Assembly (NCBI RefSeq): GCF_004137085.1
Contig: NZ_QYBC01000001.1
Coordinates: 248,001 to 312,000, forward strand
Direction: 5' to 3'
From: Lichenibacterium ramalinae
GTDB lineage: Bacteria > Pseudomonadota > Alphaproteobacteria > Rhizobiales > Beijerinckiaceae
DNA length: 64,000 nt
The notes beneath the pieces are model-generated. The model was not told the DNA's origin. It saw only the letters and a list, made by a program, of their open reading frames with translations, and ran no database searches. A program made the position numbers and the translations under genes. Positions 26,751 to 35,302 of this stretch are shown here, piece after piece (within the stretch, counting starts at the first letter, position 1; every line of letters begins with the position of its first letter).

Positions 26751-27044
26751 TCAGTTCCTTTCAGAAGGAGGGGGGAGCAGGTCTTCATCGCTGTTGCGTT
26801 GAATGAGGCGGTCGATGTCGCCCATCGGGTCCTCGGAGAGGCCCTGGGAGACGTAGACCTCGACGTCGACCGAGCCGTCGGCGAGCACGTCGATCTCCCA
26901 ATAGTGACCGGGCTCGTTGACGAGGAGCGACATGGCGTCGTCGCGATAGGCGGCGGGCGCGTAGGTGAGGTCGGCGGCGGACAGGCGCTCGCGGAGGGCG
27001 TTGAACACCGCGAACATCTTGGAGGTCGGGCCGTTCTCGGTCAC
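26751..27044 (-). CDS. Small conserved-looking protein between ffh and rpsP
   Basis: 97 aa from GTG 27044, whose GTGA overlaps the ffh stop, or 88 aa from ATG 27017 (MFAVFNALRERLSAADLTYA). The sequence looks like a real acidic alpha/beta protein: HYWEIDVLADGSVDVEVYVS then GDIDRLIQRNSDEDLL. I do not recognise a named family; small proteins with a WEIxFxxDGxVEVExF pattern exist elsewhere and are also uncharacterised. Placed between two ribosome/secretion genes and ending 3 nt before the rpsP ATG, it is almost certainly co-transcribed. Function unknown. Confidence 0.72.
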   Translation of the reverse strand: MTENGPTSKMFAVFNALRERLSAADLTYAPAAYRDDAMSLLVNEPGHYWEIDVLADGSVDVEVYVSQGLSEDPMGDIDRLIQRNSDEDLLPPPSERN

Positions 27045-28612
27045 TTCTTCTTGCCCCCGAAGGGGTTGAAGCCGCCGCCGAGGCCCGGCAGGCGCCCGCC
27101 GGCGCCGAGGCCCGGCAGGTTCGGCGGCAGCTTGGCGCCGAGCGACGAAGCGAAGCCGGGCGGCATGGCGCCGCCGAGGCCGCCGGCCTTGCCGCCGAGC
27201 TGCTTCGCCATGGCCTCGAGTTCGGCCGCGGTCGGCTCGGGCATGCCGCCACCCATGCCGCCGGCCCCGCCGAGGCCGAACATCGACGCCATCTTGCCGA
27301 GGCCGCCCTTCTTGCCGCCGCCCAGCATCTTCATCATGTCGGCCATCTGGCGGTGCTGCTTCAGCAGCTTGTTGACGTCCTCGACCTTCATGCCGGAACC
27401 GGCCGCGATGCGCTTCTTGCGCGACGCCTTGAGGATGTCGGGGTTGCGGCGTTCCTCGCGCGTCATGGAGGAGATGATGGCGCGCTGGCGCTTGATCACC
27501 CGCTCGTCGATGTTGGCGTCGGCCATCTGCTGCTTCAGCTTGCCCACGCCCGGCATCATGCCCATGATCCCGCCGATGCCGCCGAGCTTCTCGACCTGGG
27601 CGAGCTGGTTCGACAGGTCCTCGAGGTCGAAGCGCCCCTTGCGCATCTTCTCGGCCATCTTCATGGCCTGTTCGGCGTCGATCGACTCGGCCGCCTTCTC
27701 GACCAGCGAGACGATGTCGCCCATGCCGAGGATGCGGTCGGCGATGCGGGACGGGTGGAAGTCCTCCAGCGCGTCCATCTTCTCGCCGGTGCCGAGCAGC
27801 TTGATGGGCTTGCCGGTGACGGCACGCATCGACAGCGCGGCGCCGCCGCGGCCGTCGCCGTCGATGCGGGTCAGCACGATGCCGGTGATGCCGACCCGCT
27901 CGTCGAAGCTTTTGGCGAGGTTGACGGCGTCCTGGCCGGTGAGGCTGTCGGCGACGAGCAGGATCTCGTGGGGCTTGGCCGCGCCCTTGATCTCCGCCAT
28001 CTCGGCCATCAACGGCTCGTCGATGTGGGTGCGGCCGGCCGTGTCGAACATGACGACGTCGTAGCCCTGCAGCCGCGCGGCCTGTTCGGCCCGCTGGGCG
28101 ATCTGCACGGGCGTCTGGCCCGCCACGATCGGCAGCGTGTCGACGCCGACCTGGCGGCCCAGCACGGCGAGCTGCTCCTGCGCGGCGGGGCGCTTCACGT
28201 CGAGCGACGCCATCAGCACGCGGCGGCCCTGCCGGTCGACGAGGCGCTTGGCGATCTTGGCCGTGGTGGTGGTCTTGCCGGCGCCCTGGAGCCCGACCAT
28301 CATGATGGCGACGGGAGCGGGGGCGTCGAGGTCGATGGGCTGGGCGTCCGAGCCCAGCGTCTCCACCATAACGTCCGACACGATCTTGACGACCATCTGG
28401 CCGGGCGTGACGGACTTCACGACATTGGCGCCGACGGCCCGCTCCTTCACCTTGTCGGTGAAGCTCCGCACCACGTCGAGCGCGACATCGGCCTCCAGCA
28501 GGGCGCGGCGCACCTCGCGCATGGCGGCGGTGACGTCGGCTTCCGTCAGGGCACCGCGGCGGGTCAGCCCGTCGAAGATGCCGGACAGCTTCTCTGTCAG
28601 TCCTTCGAACAT
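27041..28612 (-). CDS. ffh: Signal recognition particle protein Ffh
   Basis: 523-aa GTPase that binds 4.5S RNA and signal sequences and delivers ribosomes to FtsY. N domain 1-90; G domain with P-loop GLQGAGKTTTT at 107-117, DTAGR and RIDGDGRGGAAL; methionine-rich M domain from about 330 with SMTREERRNPDILKASRKKR. The C-terminal 80 residues are Gly/Pro/Leu-rich and low-complexity (repeated GLGG and PGLG), longer than in E. coli but common in alphaproteobacteria. ATG 28612 begins the canonical MFEGLTEKLSGIFDGLTRRG; longer in-frame starts have no similarity. Confidence 0.97.
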   Translation of the reverse strand: MFEGLTEKLSGIFDGLTRRGALTEADVTAAMREVRRALLEADVALDVVRSFTDKVKERAVGANVVKSVTPGQMVVKIVSDVMVETLGSDAQPIDLDAPAPVAIMMVGLQGAGKTTTTAKIAKRLVDRQGRRVLMASLDVKRPAAQEQLAVLGRQVGVDTLPIVAGQTPVQIAQRAEQAARLQGYDVVMFDTAGRTHIDEPLMAEMAEIKGAAKPHEILLVADSLTGQDAVNLAKSFDERVGITGIVLTRIDGDGRGGAALSMRAVTGKPIKLLGTGEKMDALEDFHPSRIADRILGMGDIVSLVEKAAESIDAEQAMKMAEKMRKGRFDLEDLSNQLAQVEKLGGIGGIMGMMPGVGKLKQQMADANIDERVIKRQRAIISSMTREERRNPDILKASRKKRIAAGSGMKVEDVNKLLKQHRQMADMMKMLGGGKKGGLGKMASMFGLGGAGGMGGGMPEPTAAELEAMAKQLGGKAGGLGGAMPPGFASSLGAKLPPNLPGLGAGGRLPGLGGGFNPFGGKKK

Positions 28613-29072
28613 GGAAACCTCCGGCCCGGTGATCGACCCGCCCGACCGGCGATGTGCCGAGGTCGACGGGCCCTGTTGAAAAGCCAAAGCAGAGCGCGCC
28701 CGAGGGCGCTGAAGCGCTGTCGGACGTTCGCCTCCGCGCTCGGGGCACGGTCGGCGTTGGCGGGCCTCGAAAAGCCGTGAGGGCGCTTTAGGCGATCGGC
28801 GGGCGGGCTGTCAATGCCCAAGCGAACGGACCGGCTGAACGAGCGGTTGCAAGTCACGCCGGGCTCTGCTAGGCGTCATGGTGTATCCACGTGAACCGGG
28901 GGAGAGCTTCATGGCCAAGCACATCGTGTCTCCCCGGTCCTTCGGCGCCATGCGCCCGGGTTTCGCCGCGTCGTAAGGCGCCGCGACCCTTCGATACACC
29001 TCCTTCTTTCCGCCTGACGATCCACGTTCGCGCCGCGTCCGCCGTGGCACCGCGGGCGTGCCCGGAATTCCC
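28613..29072. other. Divergent intergenic region between ffh and the ABC exporter
   Basis: 460 nt with no large gene. It must contain the ffh promoter on the minus strand and the exporter promoter on the plus strand. A short plus-strand frame with a strong ribosome site lies at 28911-28976 (listed separately). Nothing else is recognisable. Confidence 0.5.
28911..28976 (+). CDS. Possible 21-aa leader peptide
   Basis: MAKHIVSPRSFGAMRPGFAA followed by S and TAA. A strong ribosome site (GGGGGAG) sits 6-12 nt before the ATG, which is unusual for a random frame. It ends 96 nt before the ABC exporter start. An in-frame ATG further up (28878) would add 11 residues. It may be a leader peptide or chance. 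Confidence 0.28.
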   Translation: MAKHIVSPRSFGAMRPGFAAS

Positions 29073-30860
29073 ATGTCTGACCGTTCGTCCCGCCGCGCGG
29101 ATGCGTTCCGCAGCGTGCTGCCCTTCGTCGTCCGGGGATGGCGTCGCCGCACCGGCCTCGTCGCCGGGTTGGTGTCGGCCATCACGGTGTCGACGCTGGC
29201 CGACGTCTTCCTGCCCTTCTACGCCGGCCGCCTCGTCGACGCGCTCGGCGGGGCCGACCGCGCCGTCGCGTTGCGGGCGGCGCTTCCGGCCTTCGCCGCC
29301 ATGACGGCGCTGAGCCTCGGCGCGGTGGCGCTGCGCCACCTCGCCTGGCGGCTGGTGATCCCGCTCACGCTGCGCACCATGGCGGAGATGGCGCGCGACG
29401 GGTTCGCCCGCGTGCAGCGCCTGTCGACGGAATGGCACGCCAACAGCTTCGCGGGCTCGACGGTGCGCAAGATCACCCGCGGCATGTGGGCGCTCGACGA
29501 ACTCAACGACATGCTGCTCCTGTCCTTCCTGCCCTCGCTCGTCGTGCTGCTCGGCACCATGGCGTTGCTGGGCGCGCGCTGGCCCTCGGTGGGCGCGCTG
29601 GTCGGGCTCTGCGCCGCCGTCTACATCGGGGCCGTGCTGGTGCTGACGACGCGCGTCCTCGCGCCGGCCTCGGCCCTGTCCAACGCCCAGGACACCCGCA
29701 TCAGCGGGGCGATCAGCGACGCCGTCGGCAACAATGCCGTGGTGAAGGCCTTCGGGGCGGAAGCGCGGGAGGAGGCGCGGCTCGACCGCGTTCTCGCCAA
29801 GTGGCAGCGGCGCACACGGCGAACCTGGCGCCGCGGCAACCTCAGCGGCACGCTGCAGCTCTCGATCCTGCTGGTGTTCCGCACCGCCATCGTGGGGCTG
29901 GGGCTCCGCCTGTGGTGGGACGGGCGCGCCGCGCCGGGCGACATCGCCTACGTGCTGACCACCTATTTCGTGGTGCACGGCTACCTGCGCGACATCGGCC
30001 AGCAGATCAACCGGCTGCAGCGGGGCGTCAACGAGATGGTGGAACTGGTGGCGCTCGACGCCGAACCGCTCGGCGTCGCCGACCGCGCCGATGCCCGGCC
30101 CCTCGCCGTCGCGGCGGGCGCGCTGCGCTTCGAGGGCGTGACCTTTCACTATCCGGGTCACGCCGCGCCGCTCTATCGGGACCTCGACGTGGCGATCCCG
30201 GCCGGGCAGCGGGTGGGGCTCGTGGGGCGCTCCGGCTCCGGCAAGACGACCTTCGTCAAGCTGGTGCAGCGGCTCTACGACCCGACCGGCGGCCGCATCT
30301 CGCTCGACGGGCAGGACGTGGCGCATGTCACCCAGGCGTCGCTGCGGGCCCAGGTCGCCATCGTGCCGCAGGAGCCCGTGCTGTTCCACCGCTCGCTGCG
30401 CGAGAACATCGGCTACGGGCGCCCCGGCGCCTCGGCCGAGGCGATCGAGCGGGCGGCGCGGCTCGCCAACGCGCACGGGTTCATCGCGCGGCTGCCGCGG
30501 GGCTACGACACGCCGGTCGGCGAGCGCGGCGTGAAGCTGTCGGGCGGCGAGCGCCAGCGGGTGGCGCTGGCCCGCGCCTTCCTGGCCGACGCCCCGATCC
30601 TGATCCTCGACGAGGCGACGTCGAGCCTCGATTCGGAATCGGAGGCGCTCGTGCAGGAGGCGATGGAGCGGCTGATGCGGGGGCGGACCGCCATCGTCGT
30701 CGCGCACCGGCTGTCCACGGTCCGCGCGCTCGACCGCATCCTGGTGTTCGACCGCGGCCGCATCGTCGAGGACGGCACCCACGCCGCCCTCCTGGCGCGG
30801 CGCGACGGCGCCTACCGGGCGCTGTTCGAGCGGCAGGCGGTGCCGGCCGAGGGGCCGTGA
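29073..30860 (+). CDS. ABC transporter, fused permease and ATPase (exporter type)
   Basis: 595 aa half-transporter working as a homodimer. Six transmembrane helices span about 20-320 (type I exporter fold), then the ATPase domain: Walker A LVGRSGSGKTTFVKLVQRL, Q-loop VPQEPVLFH, signature LSGGERQRVALARAF, Walker B ILILDEATSSLDS and the H-loop VVAHRLST. Relatives export lipids, oligosaccharide precursors or peptides. It stands alone in its transcription unit, flanked by ffh and the glycosidase operon; a link to the saccharide cluster is possible but not shown. ATG 29073 starts MSDRSSRRADAFRSVLPFVV. Confidence 0.9.
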   Translation: MSDRSSRRADAFRSVLPFVVRGWRRRTGLVAGLVSAITVSTLADVFLPFYAGRLVDALGGADRAVALRAALPAFAAMTALSLGAVALRHLAWRLVIPLTLRTMAEMARDGFARVQRLSTEWHANSFAGSTVRKITRGMWALDELNDMLLLSFLPSLVVLLGTMALLGARWPSVGALVGLCAAVYIGAVLVLTTRVLAPASALSNAQDTRISGAISDAVGNNAVVKAFGAEAREEARLDRVLAKWQRRTRRTWRRGNLSGTLQLSILLVFRTAIVGLGLRLWWDGRAAPGDIAYVLTTYFVVHGYLRDIGQQINRLQRGVNEMVELVALDAEPLGVADRADARPLAVAAGALRFEGVTFHYPGHAAPLYRDLDVAIPAGQRVGLVGRSGSGKTTFVKLVQRLYDPTGGRISLDGQDVAHVTQASLRAQVAIVPQEPVLFHRSLRENIGYGRPGASAEAIERAARLANAHGFIARLPRGYDTPVGERGVKLSGGERQRVALARAFLADAPILILDEATSSLDSESEALVQEAMERLMRGRTAIVVAHRLSTVRALDRILVFDRGRIVEDGTHAALLARRDGAYRALFERQAVPAEGP

Positions 30861-30866
30861 GAGAGT

Positions 30867-30886
30867 GCGGCGCCTTTCGGCGCCGC
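30867..30886 (+). terminator. Hairpin after ABC exporter
   Basis: Perfect 8-bp stem GCGGCGCC / GGCGCCGC with loop TTTC, 7 nt after the exporter stop. No T-tract follows, so termination strength is uncertain. Confidence 0.55.
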
Positions 30887-30982
30887 CATTCCGTCACGGC
30901 ACCGGGCGATCGCGTCGATCTCCGGTTGTCGTGGTCTGCACCCTTCTCTCCGAAGGAGCGACGGGCAGAGGTTTCCCCAGCC

Positions 30983-32284
30983 TCACGACTCGCGGCGGGG
31001 CTGCGCCGGCAGGTCGGCGGGCGTCAGGAAGCCGGCATGCACGACGGGGCCGATGCCGCCGTATTCGGCGAGGAGTTCGCGGTAGTCCTGCGCCACGGGG
31101 TTCGGCTTGCGGTCGAGGTCGTAGAGGCCGCAGTTCACCACCCTGTCGTTCTTCTCGCGCAACTCCGTGTCCCAGTCGATCTGGTCGACGAGCGAGTACC
31201 AGGTGAAGCCCAGCACCGGGATGCCGTCGCCGCGCAGGCGCAGCACGTTGATCCATTGCTTCCACAGCCAGCCCGGCGCCGCCTGCTTGTCGAAGACGTT
31301 GGTCTCGGTGTGCATCAGCGGCTTGCGGTAGCGGCGGTAATATTGGCGCGCCAGCTGGTACCAGCCGAGCACGTCCTCGGCCGGGATCACGCCGCCGTCG
31401 GGCTTGAGCAGGCGCTCGTTGCGGCCGTAATAGTCGAGGCCCAGCACCTGGTGGCCGGGCGCGTCGAAACTCATGAACCAGTCGAACTCGCCCTTGGTCA
31501 GGCCGCTTTCCAACAGGTAGCGGTAGACTTCGGCGTCGGGCGGGTTGCCGTAGAGCAGGTCGAGCGACACGAAGCGCATGGCGTTGGCGATGCGGTTGTC
31601 GCGGCTCGGCACCGCCCTCAGCTCGTGGAAATATTCGGCGCTCTCGCTCTGGATGATGAGCGCGTCCGGCCGGTGGCGCAGGATGGCGCGCCCCGCCAGC
31701 AGGCTCGCCGCCACGAGGTGCTTCAGCGCCGTCACGAAGGCGTGGTCGCTCCTCAGCTGCTCGTTCCAGAAGCCGTCCTTGGCGCTGACGCGGGCCGCCA
31801 CGTAAATCTCGTTGACGGGGGTCCAGTGCTTGACCCACGGGTAGCGCCGGGCGACCGCCTCGGCATATTCGGCGAAATGCGCCGGCAGGTCCGGGTTCTG
31901 GAAGTTGCCGAGCCAGTCCGGCACGCCGAAATGCAGGAGGTCGAGGATCGGCACGATGCCGCGCTCCCGCATGCCCTGCATGACGACGTCGGAGAAGCTC
32001 CAATCGTAGCGGCCGGGGCCGAGGTGGGTGAGGTGGTAGGGCAGGCCGTAGCGCAGGTAGCGCAGGCCCAGGCCCTTCACGAGGTCGAGGTCCTCGCGCC
32101 AGCGCTCGTAATGGCCGCATTCGGCGAGGAGGTCGCGGCGCAACCGGCCGCCGTCGACCTTGGGGTAGGAACATTCGATGCCGGTGGCGAACATGAAGGC
32201 ACCGTCGCGCTCCGCCCGGTCGCCGGGCCGGCCGCCGCCCTCGAGGTCCTGCAGCTTGTCGAGAAAGCTCTTCACAGCCGTCAC
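30983..32284 (-). CDS. Glycoside hydrolase family 1-like beta-glycosidase
   Basis: 433 aa (beta/alpha)8 enzyme. The acid/base glutamate is in TPVNEIYV (E159) and the nucleophile in PLMHTETNVFD (E327), the two family 1 positions; DLLHFGVPDWL is another conserved landmark. It is shorter and more divergent than classical GH1 beta-glucosidases, so the specificity is open. No signal peptide is present, which suggests a cytoplasmic substrate. It starts at GTG 32284 with a GTGA overlap to the stop of the GMC oxidoreductase gene and is the last gene of a three-gene operon. Confidence 0.85.
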   Translation of the reverse strand: MTAVKSFLDKLQDLEGGGRPGDRAERDGAFMFATGIECSYPKVDGGRLRRDLLAECGHYERWREDLDLVKGLGLRYLRYGLPYHLTHLGPGRYDWSFSDVVMQGMRERGIVPILDLLHFGVPDWLGNFQNPDLPAHFAEYAEAVARRYPWVKHWTPVNEIYVAARVSAKDGFWNEQLRSDHAFVTALKHLVAASLLAGRAILRHRPDALIIQSESAEYFHELRAVPSRDNRIANAMRFVSLDLLYGNPPDAEVYRYLLESGLTKGEFDWFMSFDAPGHQVLGLDYYGRNERLLKPDGGVIPAEDVLGWYQLARQYYRRYRKPLMHTETNVFDKQAAPGWLWKQWINVLRLRGDGIPVLGFTWYSLVDQIDWDTELREKNDRVVNCGLYDLDRKPNPVAQDYRELLAEYGGIGPVVHAGFLTPADLPAQPRRES

Positions 32285-33831
32285 GCTCCGCGTTTCGCCA
32301 GGAACCGGTCGGCGGTCCGCAGTGCCAGGGCCATGATGGTCAGGGCCGGGTTGGCGCCGAGCGCGCTCGGGAACGTGGAATTGTCCGACACGTAGAGGTT
32401 CGGCACGTCGTGCGCCTTCCCGTCCGGGTCGACGACGGAGCGCTCGGGGTCGGTGCCCATCCGCGCCGTGCCGATGATGTGGGCGTTGCGCGGGAAGGAC
32501 CAGATGTCGCGCGCCCCCGCCGCCTCCCAGATGCGCCGCATCAGCCGGTCGGCATGGTCGGTCATGCGCCGCTCGTTCTCCCCCATGGTGAAGTGCACGC
32601 GGGGCTTCGGCAGGCCGCGGGCATCCGGCTCGTCGGACAGTTCGAGGTAGTTGCCGGCGTCGGGCAGGCAGTCCCCCAGGATGTTGATGCCGGCCGTGTT
32701 GTTGTAGCCGCGCATGTGGGCGCGGAGCTGCGGCCCCCACAACTTGCGCCCGCGCGCCACCTGCGACGCATAGGTGACCGGCATGACGCCGATCGACTGC
32801 AGCAGGTAGCCGCCGGCGAAGTCGGCATCGGCCGGCCGGTGCGTGTCCTCGGAGATCAGCCCGCCCGGGATCCCCTTGAAGGGCCGCACGAAATCGTCGA
32901 ACTGGCCCCACACCTGGATGCCCGTATGGGCCATGAAGTTGCGGCCCACCTGCCCGCTGCCGTTGGCGAGGCCGCCGAGCAGCAGCAGGCGCGGCGTCTC
33001 GATGGCGCCGGCGCAGAGGAACACGGCGCGGCAGCGCTGGCGCTCCTCGCCCGCCGGCGTGCGGTACACCACGGCCGTGATGCGGCCGGCGGCGTCGCGC
33101 TCGAACCCGGTCGCGAAACATTCGGGGCGGATCTCGGCGCCGGCCGCGCGGGCCAGCGGCAGCCAGGTGACGTCGGCCGAGCCCTTGGCGCCCGTCGCGC
33201 AGCCCGCCTGGCAAAAGCCGCAGGCGTGGCAGGCGGGGCGGAAGACGGTGCCGTCGCTGGAATAGGAGCCCGACAGCGCCGCATTGGCGGCCGGCGAGGT
33301 GCGCAGCCCGAGCGCGTCGCAGCCGCGTTGCATCAGCTGCGCGGCGCCGTTCAGCGGCAGCGGCTTCAGCGGGTAAGGGGTGCGGGGCGGGCCCCAGGGA
33401 TAGGGCGAGGGACCCGAAACCCCCACCGTGGCCTCGACCTCGTCGTAATAGGGCTCCAGCGTCGCGTAGTCGAAGGGCCAGTCCTCGCCGACGCCGAACT
33501 CCGTCTTGAGGCGCAGGTCCGCCGGCTGCGCCCGCACCGTATAGGCGGTGTAATGCAGCGTGGAGCCGCCCACGCCCGTGCCGGAATTGTTGCGGCCGAA
33601 GGCGACGGGGTCGCGGCCGGCGCTGAGGCGCTCGTCGTTCCAGAAGAGGAACCCCTGGGCCTCCTCGTCACGGGCATAGTCGCGCGCCGGGTCGAGGGCC
33701 CGGCCGGCCTCGAGCGCCACGACCGACAGCCCGGCTGAGGCGAGCCGCGCCAGCAGCGGCGCGCCGCCCGCGCCCGTGCCGATCACCACGGCGTCGACCT
33801 CGTCGGACGGGGCGAAGGGGGCGCGGCTCAC
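32281..33831 (-). CDS. GMC family FAD-dependent oxidoreductase
   Basis: 516 aa. The FAD site is AVVIGTGAGGAPLLARLASA at the N-terminus; GTGVGGSTLHYTAYTVRAQP and the C-terminal RNAHIIGTARMGTD and NSTFPSALGANPALTIMALA are typical of GMC dehydrogenases of the gluconate/sugar type. A cysteine-rich PACHACGFCQAGCATG segment in the middle resembles the same region of bacterial glucose and gluconate dehydrogenase flavoproteins. With the subunit-3-like gene upstream it probably forms a heteromeric sugar or alcohol dehydrogenase passing electrons to the respiratory chain, though no cytochrome c subunit is encoded here. GTG 33831 overlaps the upstream stop (GTGA). Confidence 0.9.
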   Translation of the reverse strand: MSRAPFAPSDEVDAVVIGTGAGGAPLLARLASAGLSVVALEAGRALDPARDYARDEEAQGFLFWNDERLSAGRDPVAFGRNNSGTGVGGSTLHYTAYTVRAQPADLRLKTEFGVGEDWPFDYATLEPYYDEVEATVGVSGPSPYPWGPPRTPYPLKPLPLNGAAQLMQRGCDALGLRTSPAANAALSGSYSSDGTVFRPACHACGFCQAGCATGAKGSADVTWLPLARAAGAEIRPECFATGFERDAAGRITAVVYRTPAGEERQRCRAVFLCAGAIETPRLLLLGGLANGSGQVGRNFMAHTGIQVWGQFDDFVRPFKGIPGGLISEDTHRPADADFAGGYLLQSIGVMPVTYASQVARGRKLWGPQLRAHMRGYNNTAGINILGDCLPDAGNYLELSDEPDARGLPKPRVHFTMGENERRMTDHADRLMRRIWEAAGARDIWSFPRNAHIIGTARMGTDPERSVVDPDGKAHDVPNLYVSDNSTFPSALGANPALTIMALALRTADRFLAKRGA

Positions 33832-34535
33832 GGCCGGCCCTCCGAGGTGGCGAAGGCGGCGGCGACGGGTTCGGGCTCGCGCGGCTCGCGCTCGTCGAGG
33901 CCGATGGCCTGCCAGCCGCGGGCGTCGGCGTAGCCCGCGTAGCCGATCTCCTCCTGGGCGAGCGGATGGGCGTAGAAGCTCTCGGTGGCGGCCGCCAGGA
34001 GGTCCTCGAAGAAGGTTCGGGCTGGAAGCCCCCGCCAGGTCTCGCCCGGAGGGTCGCCGGCCGCTACGGCGGCGATCACCCGCTCGCGGTCCGCCGCGGC
34101 GAGGTCCGCGAAGGGCGCCCCCGCCATCAGGCGCGCCGTCTCGTCGATGCCGGCGAGGCCGCGCTTCATGGCACTGCCGTCGTCCGGCAGCGCATCGTAG
34201 CGCCAGCCGTCCGTCGTGCCGGCGGCGAGGCGGGCGTCGATGGCGCCCGGCACGTCGATGCGGCGTTCGCCCGTCTCGCCGAGCAGGTGGTCGCAGACGG
34301 CGCCGAGCAGGGCGAATTCGCCCGCGGCGAGGAACCGTGGTTCGATGACCGGCGGTTTGTCCATGCGTGCCTGCAGCGCCGCCCGGGTCGGAGCGGTGAC
34401 GAAGGGCGTGGCGATCAGCGCCGCGAAGGTGCCGTCCGGGTAGCGGTGGTCCCGCAGGCCGGCCGTCGCCGTCCCGGTGCCCGGCGCTGTCGTCGCAGTC
34501 GTGTCTTTGTCCACTGAGGCCCGGTCCCCGCGCAT
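33828..34535 (-). CDS. Gluconate 2-dehydrogenase subunit 3 family protein
   Basis: About 235 aa. The body from LAAGEFALLGAVCDHLLGET to ARTFFEDLLAAATESFYAHP, then the IGYAGYADARGWQAIG end, is the subunit-3 pattern. The usual role is as small partner of a GMC flavoprotein; many members carry a Tat leader for the complex, but no clear Tat motif is seen here. The start is uncertain: ATG 34535, ATG 34547 and GTG 34520 are all in frame and none has a strong ribosome site. First gene of the three-gene operon. Confidence 0.85.
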   Translation of the reverse strand: MRGDRASVDKDTTATTAPGTGTATAGLRDHRYPDGTFAALIATPFVTAPTRAALQARMDKPPVIEPRFLAAGEFALLGAVCDHLLGETGERRIDVPGAIDARLAAGTTDGWRYDALPDDGSAMKRGLAGIDETARLMAGAPFADLAAADRERVIAAVAAGDPPGETWRGLPARTFFEDLLAAATESFYAHPLAQEEIGYAGYADARGWQAIGLDEREPREPEPVAAAFATSEGRP

Positions 34536-34909
34536 GTTGCAGTGCATGATGCACCGGCGAGATGGCGCGCGCCCGTCCGCCGTCGAGGGGCCACTTGGCC
34601 GCAGTGCCGCATCGGATGCGCCGCCGCCGACGGGCCGCCGCCCCACCCGACGGGGGGCGCCGCCAGACCCGCCCGGGCCCCGCCCCCGCGGGACCGCCGG
34701 GAGCCGCGCGGAGCGGGCGGGCTTGAAATGGGGTCGGCCGATGCGGCGCGGCCCTGAACCCGATAACACATGCAAGTATTTTCGCTGCGACCAATGTACG
34801 CGATCGGACCCAGACCCGTGTTTGACGTGAAAACGCTCGACAGCCTCGGAGCCGCGGGTGAACAGTTTTGTCGCAAATCGCTCGACGGTGTCAGCCGAAA
34901 GGTGGTGCG
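34536..34909. other. Divergent intergenic region
   Basis: 374 nt separating the subunit-3 gene (minus) and the receiver gene (plus). The left half is extremely GC-rich; the right half from about 34760 is AT-richer and should hold the promoter of the response regulator. A TTTGACG at 34818-34824 could be a -35 element, but no convincing -10 follows at the right distance. Confidence 0.4.
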
Positions 34910-35302
34910 ATGCGGGTTCCGGCCTCCCATCCTCATTGTCTCGTCGTCGAAGACGAGGCCCTCGTCGGCATGGACGTCGAGGACGCGCTGAGCGAAGCGG
35001 GGTTCGCGGTGCATTGGGTGGCGTCGCCCGAAGGGGCCTCGGCCGCGCTCGCCGCCACCCAGCCCGACGTCGTCGTGCTCGACGTCGTGCTGCGGGCCCG
35101 CATGTGCACCGACCTCGTGCGCGACATCCGGCGCCGCGGCATCCCGATCGTGGTGCACAGCGGCTACGCGGCCAGCGGGGTTCCGGGCGAGTTCGACGGC
35201 GTGCCGTGGCTGCGGAAGCCGGCCGACATGCCGGTCCTGCTCGCCGCCGTCGAGGCGGCCCTGCCCCGGCGGGAAGCTCACACCGGCGCCGTCACCGCAT
35301 GA
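34910..35302 (+). CDS. Single-domain response regulator
   Basis: 130 aa made of one receiver domain with no output domain. The acidic pocket is VVEDEAL (E14, D15), the phosphorylation site VVVLDVVL (D58) and the conserved lysine is in WLRKPADMP. Such proteins relay phosphate or act allosterically. Start ATG 34910 follows AAAGGTGG. The last 25 nt overlap the end of the convergent Crp-type gene. Confidence 0.88.
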   Translation: MRVPASHPHCLVVEDEALVGMDVEDALSEAGFAVHWVASPEGASAALAATQPDVVVLDVVLRARMCTDLVRDIRRRGIPIVVHSGYAASGVPGEFDGVPWLRKPADMPVLLAAVEAALPRREAHTGAVTA

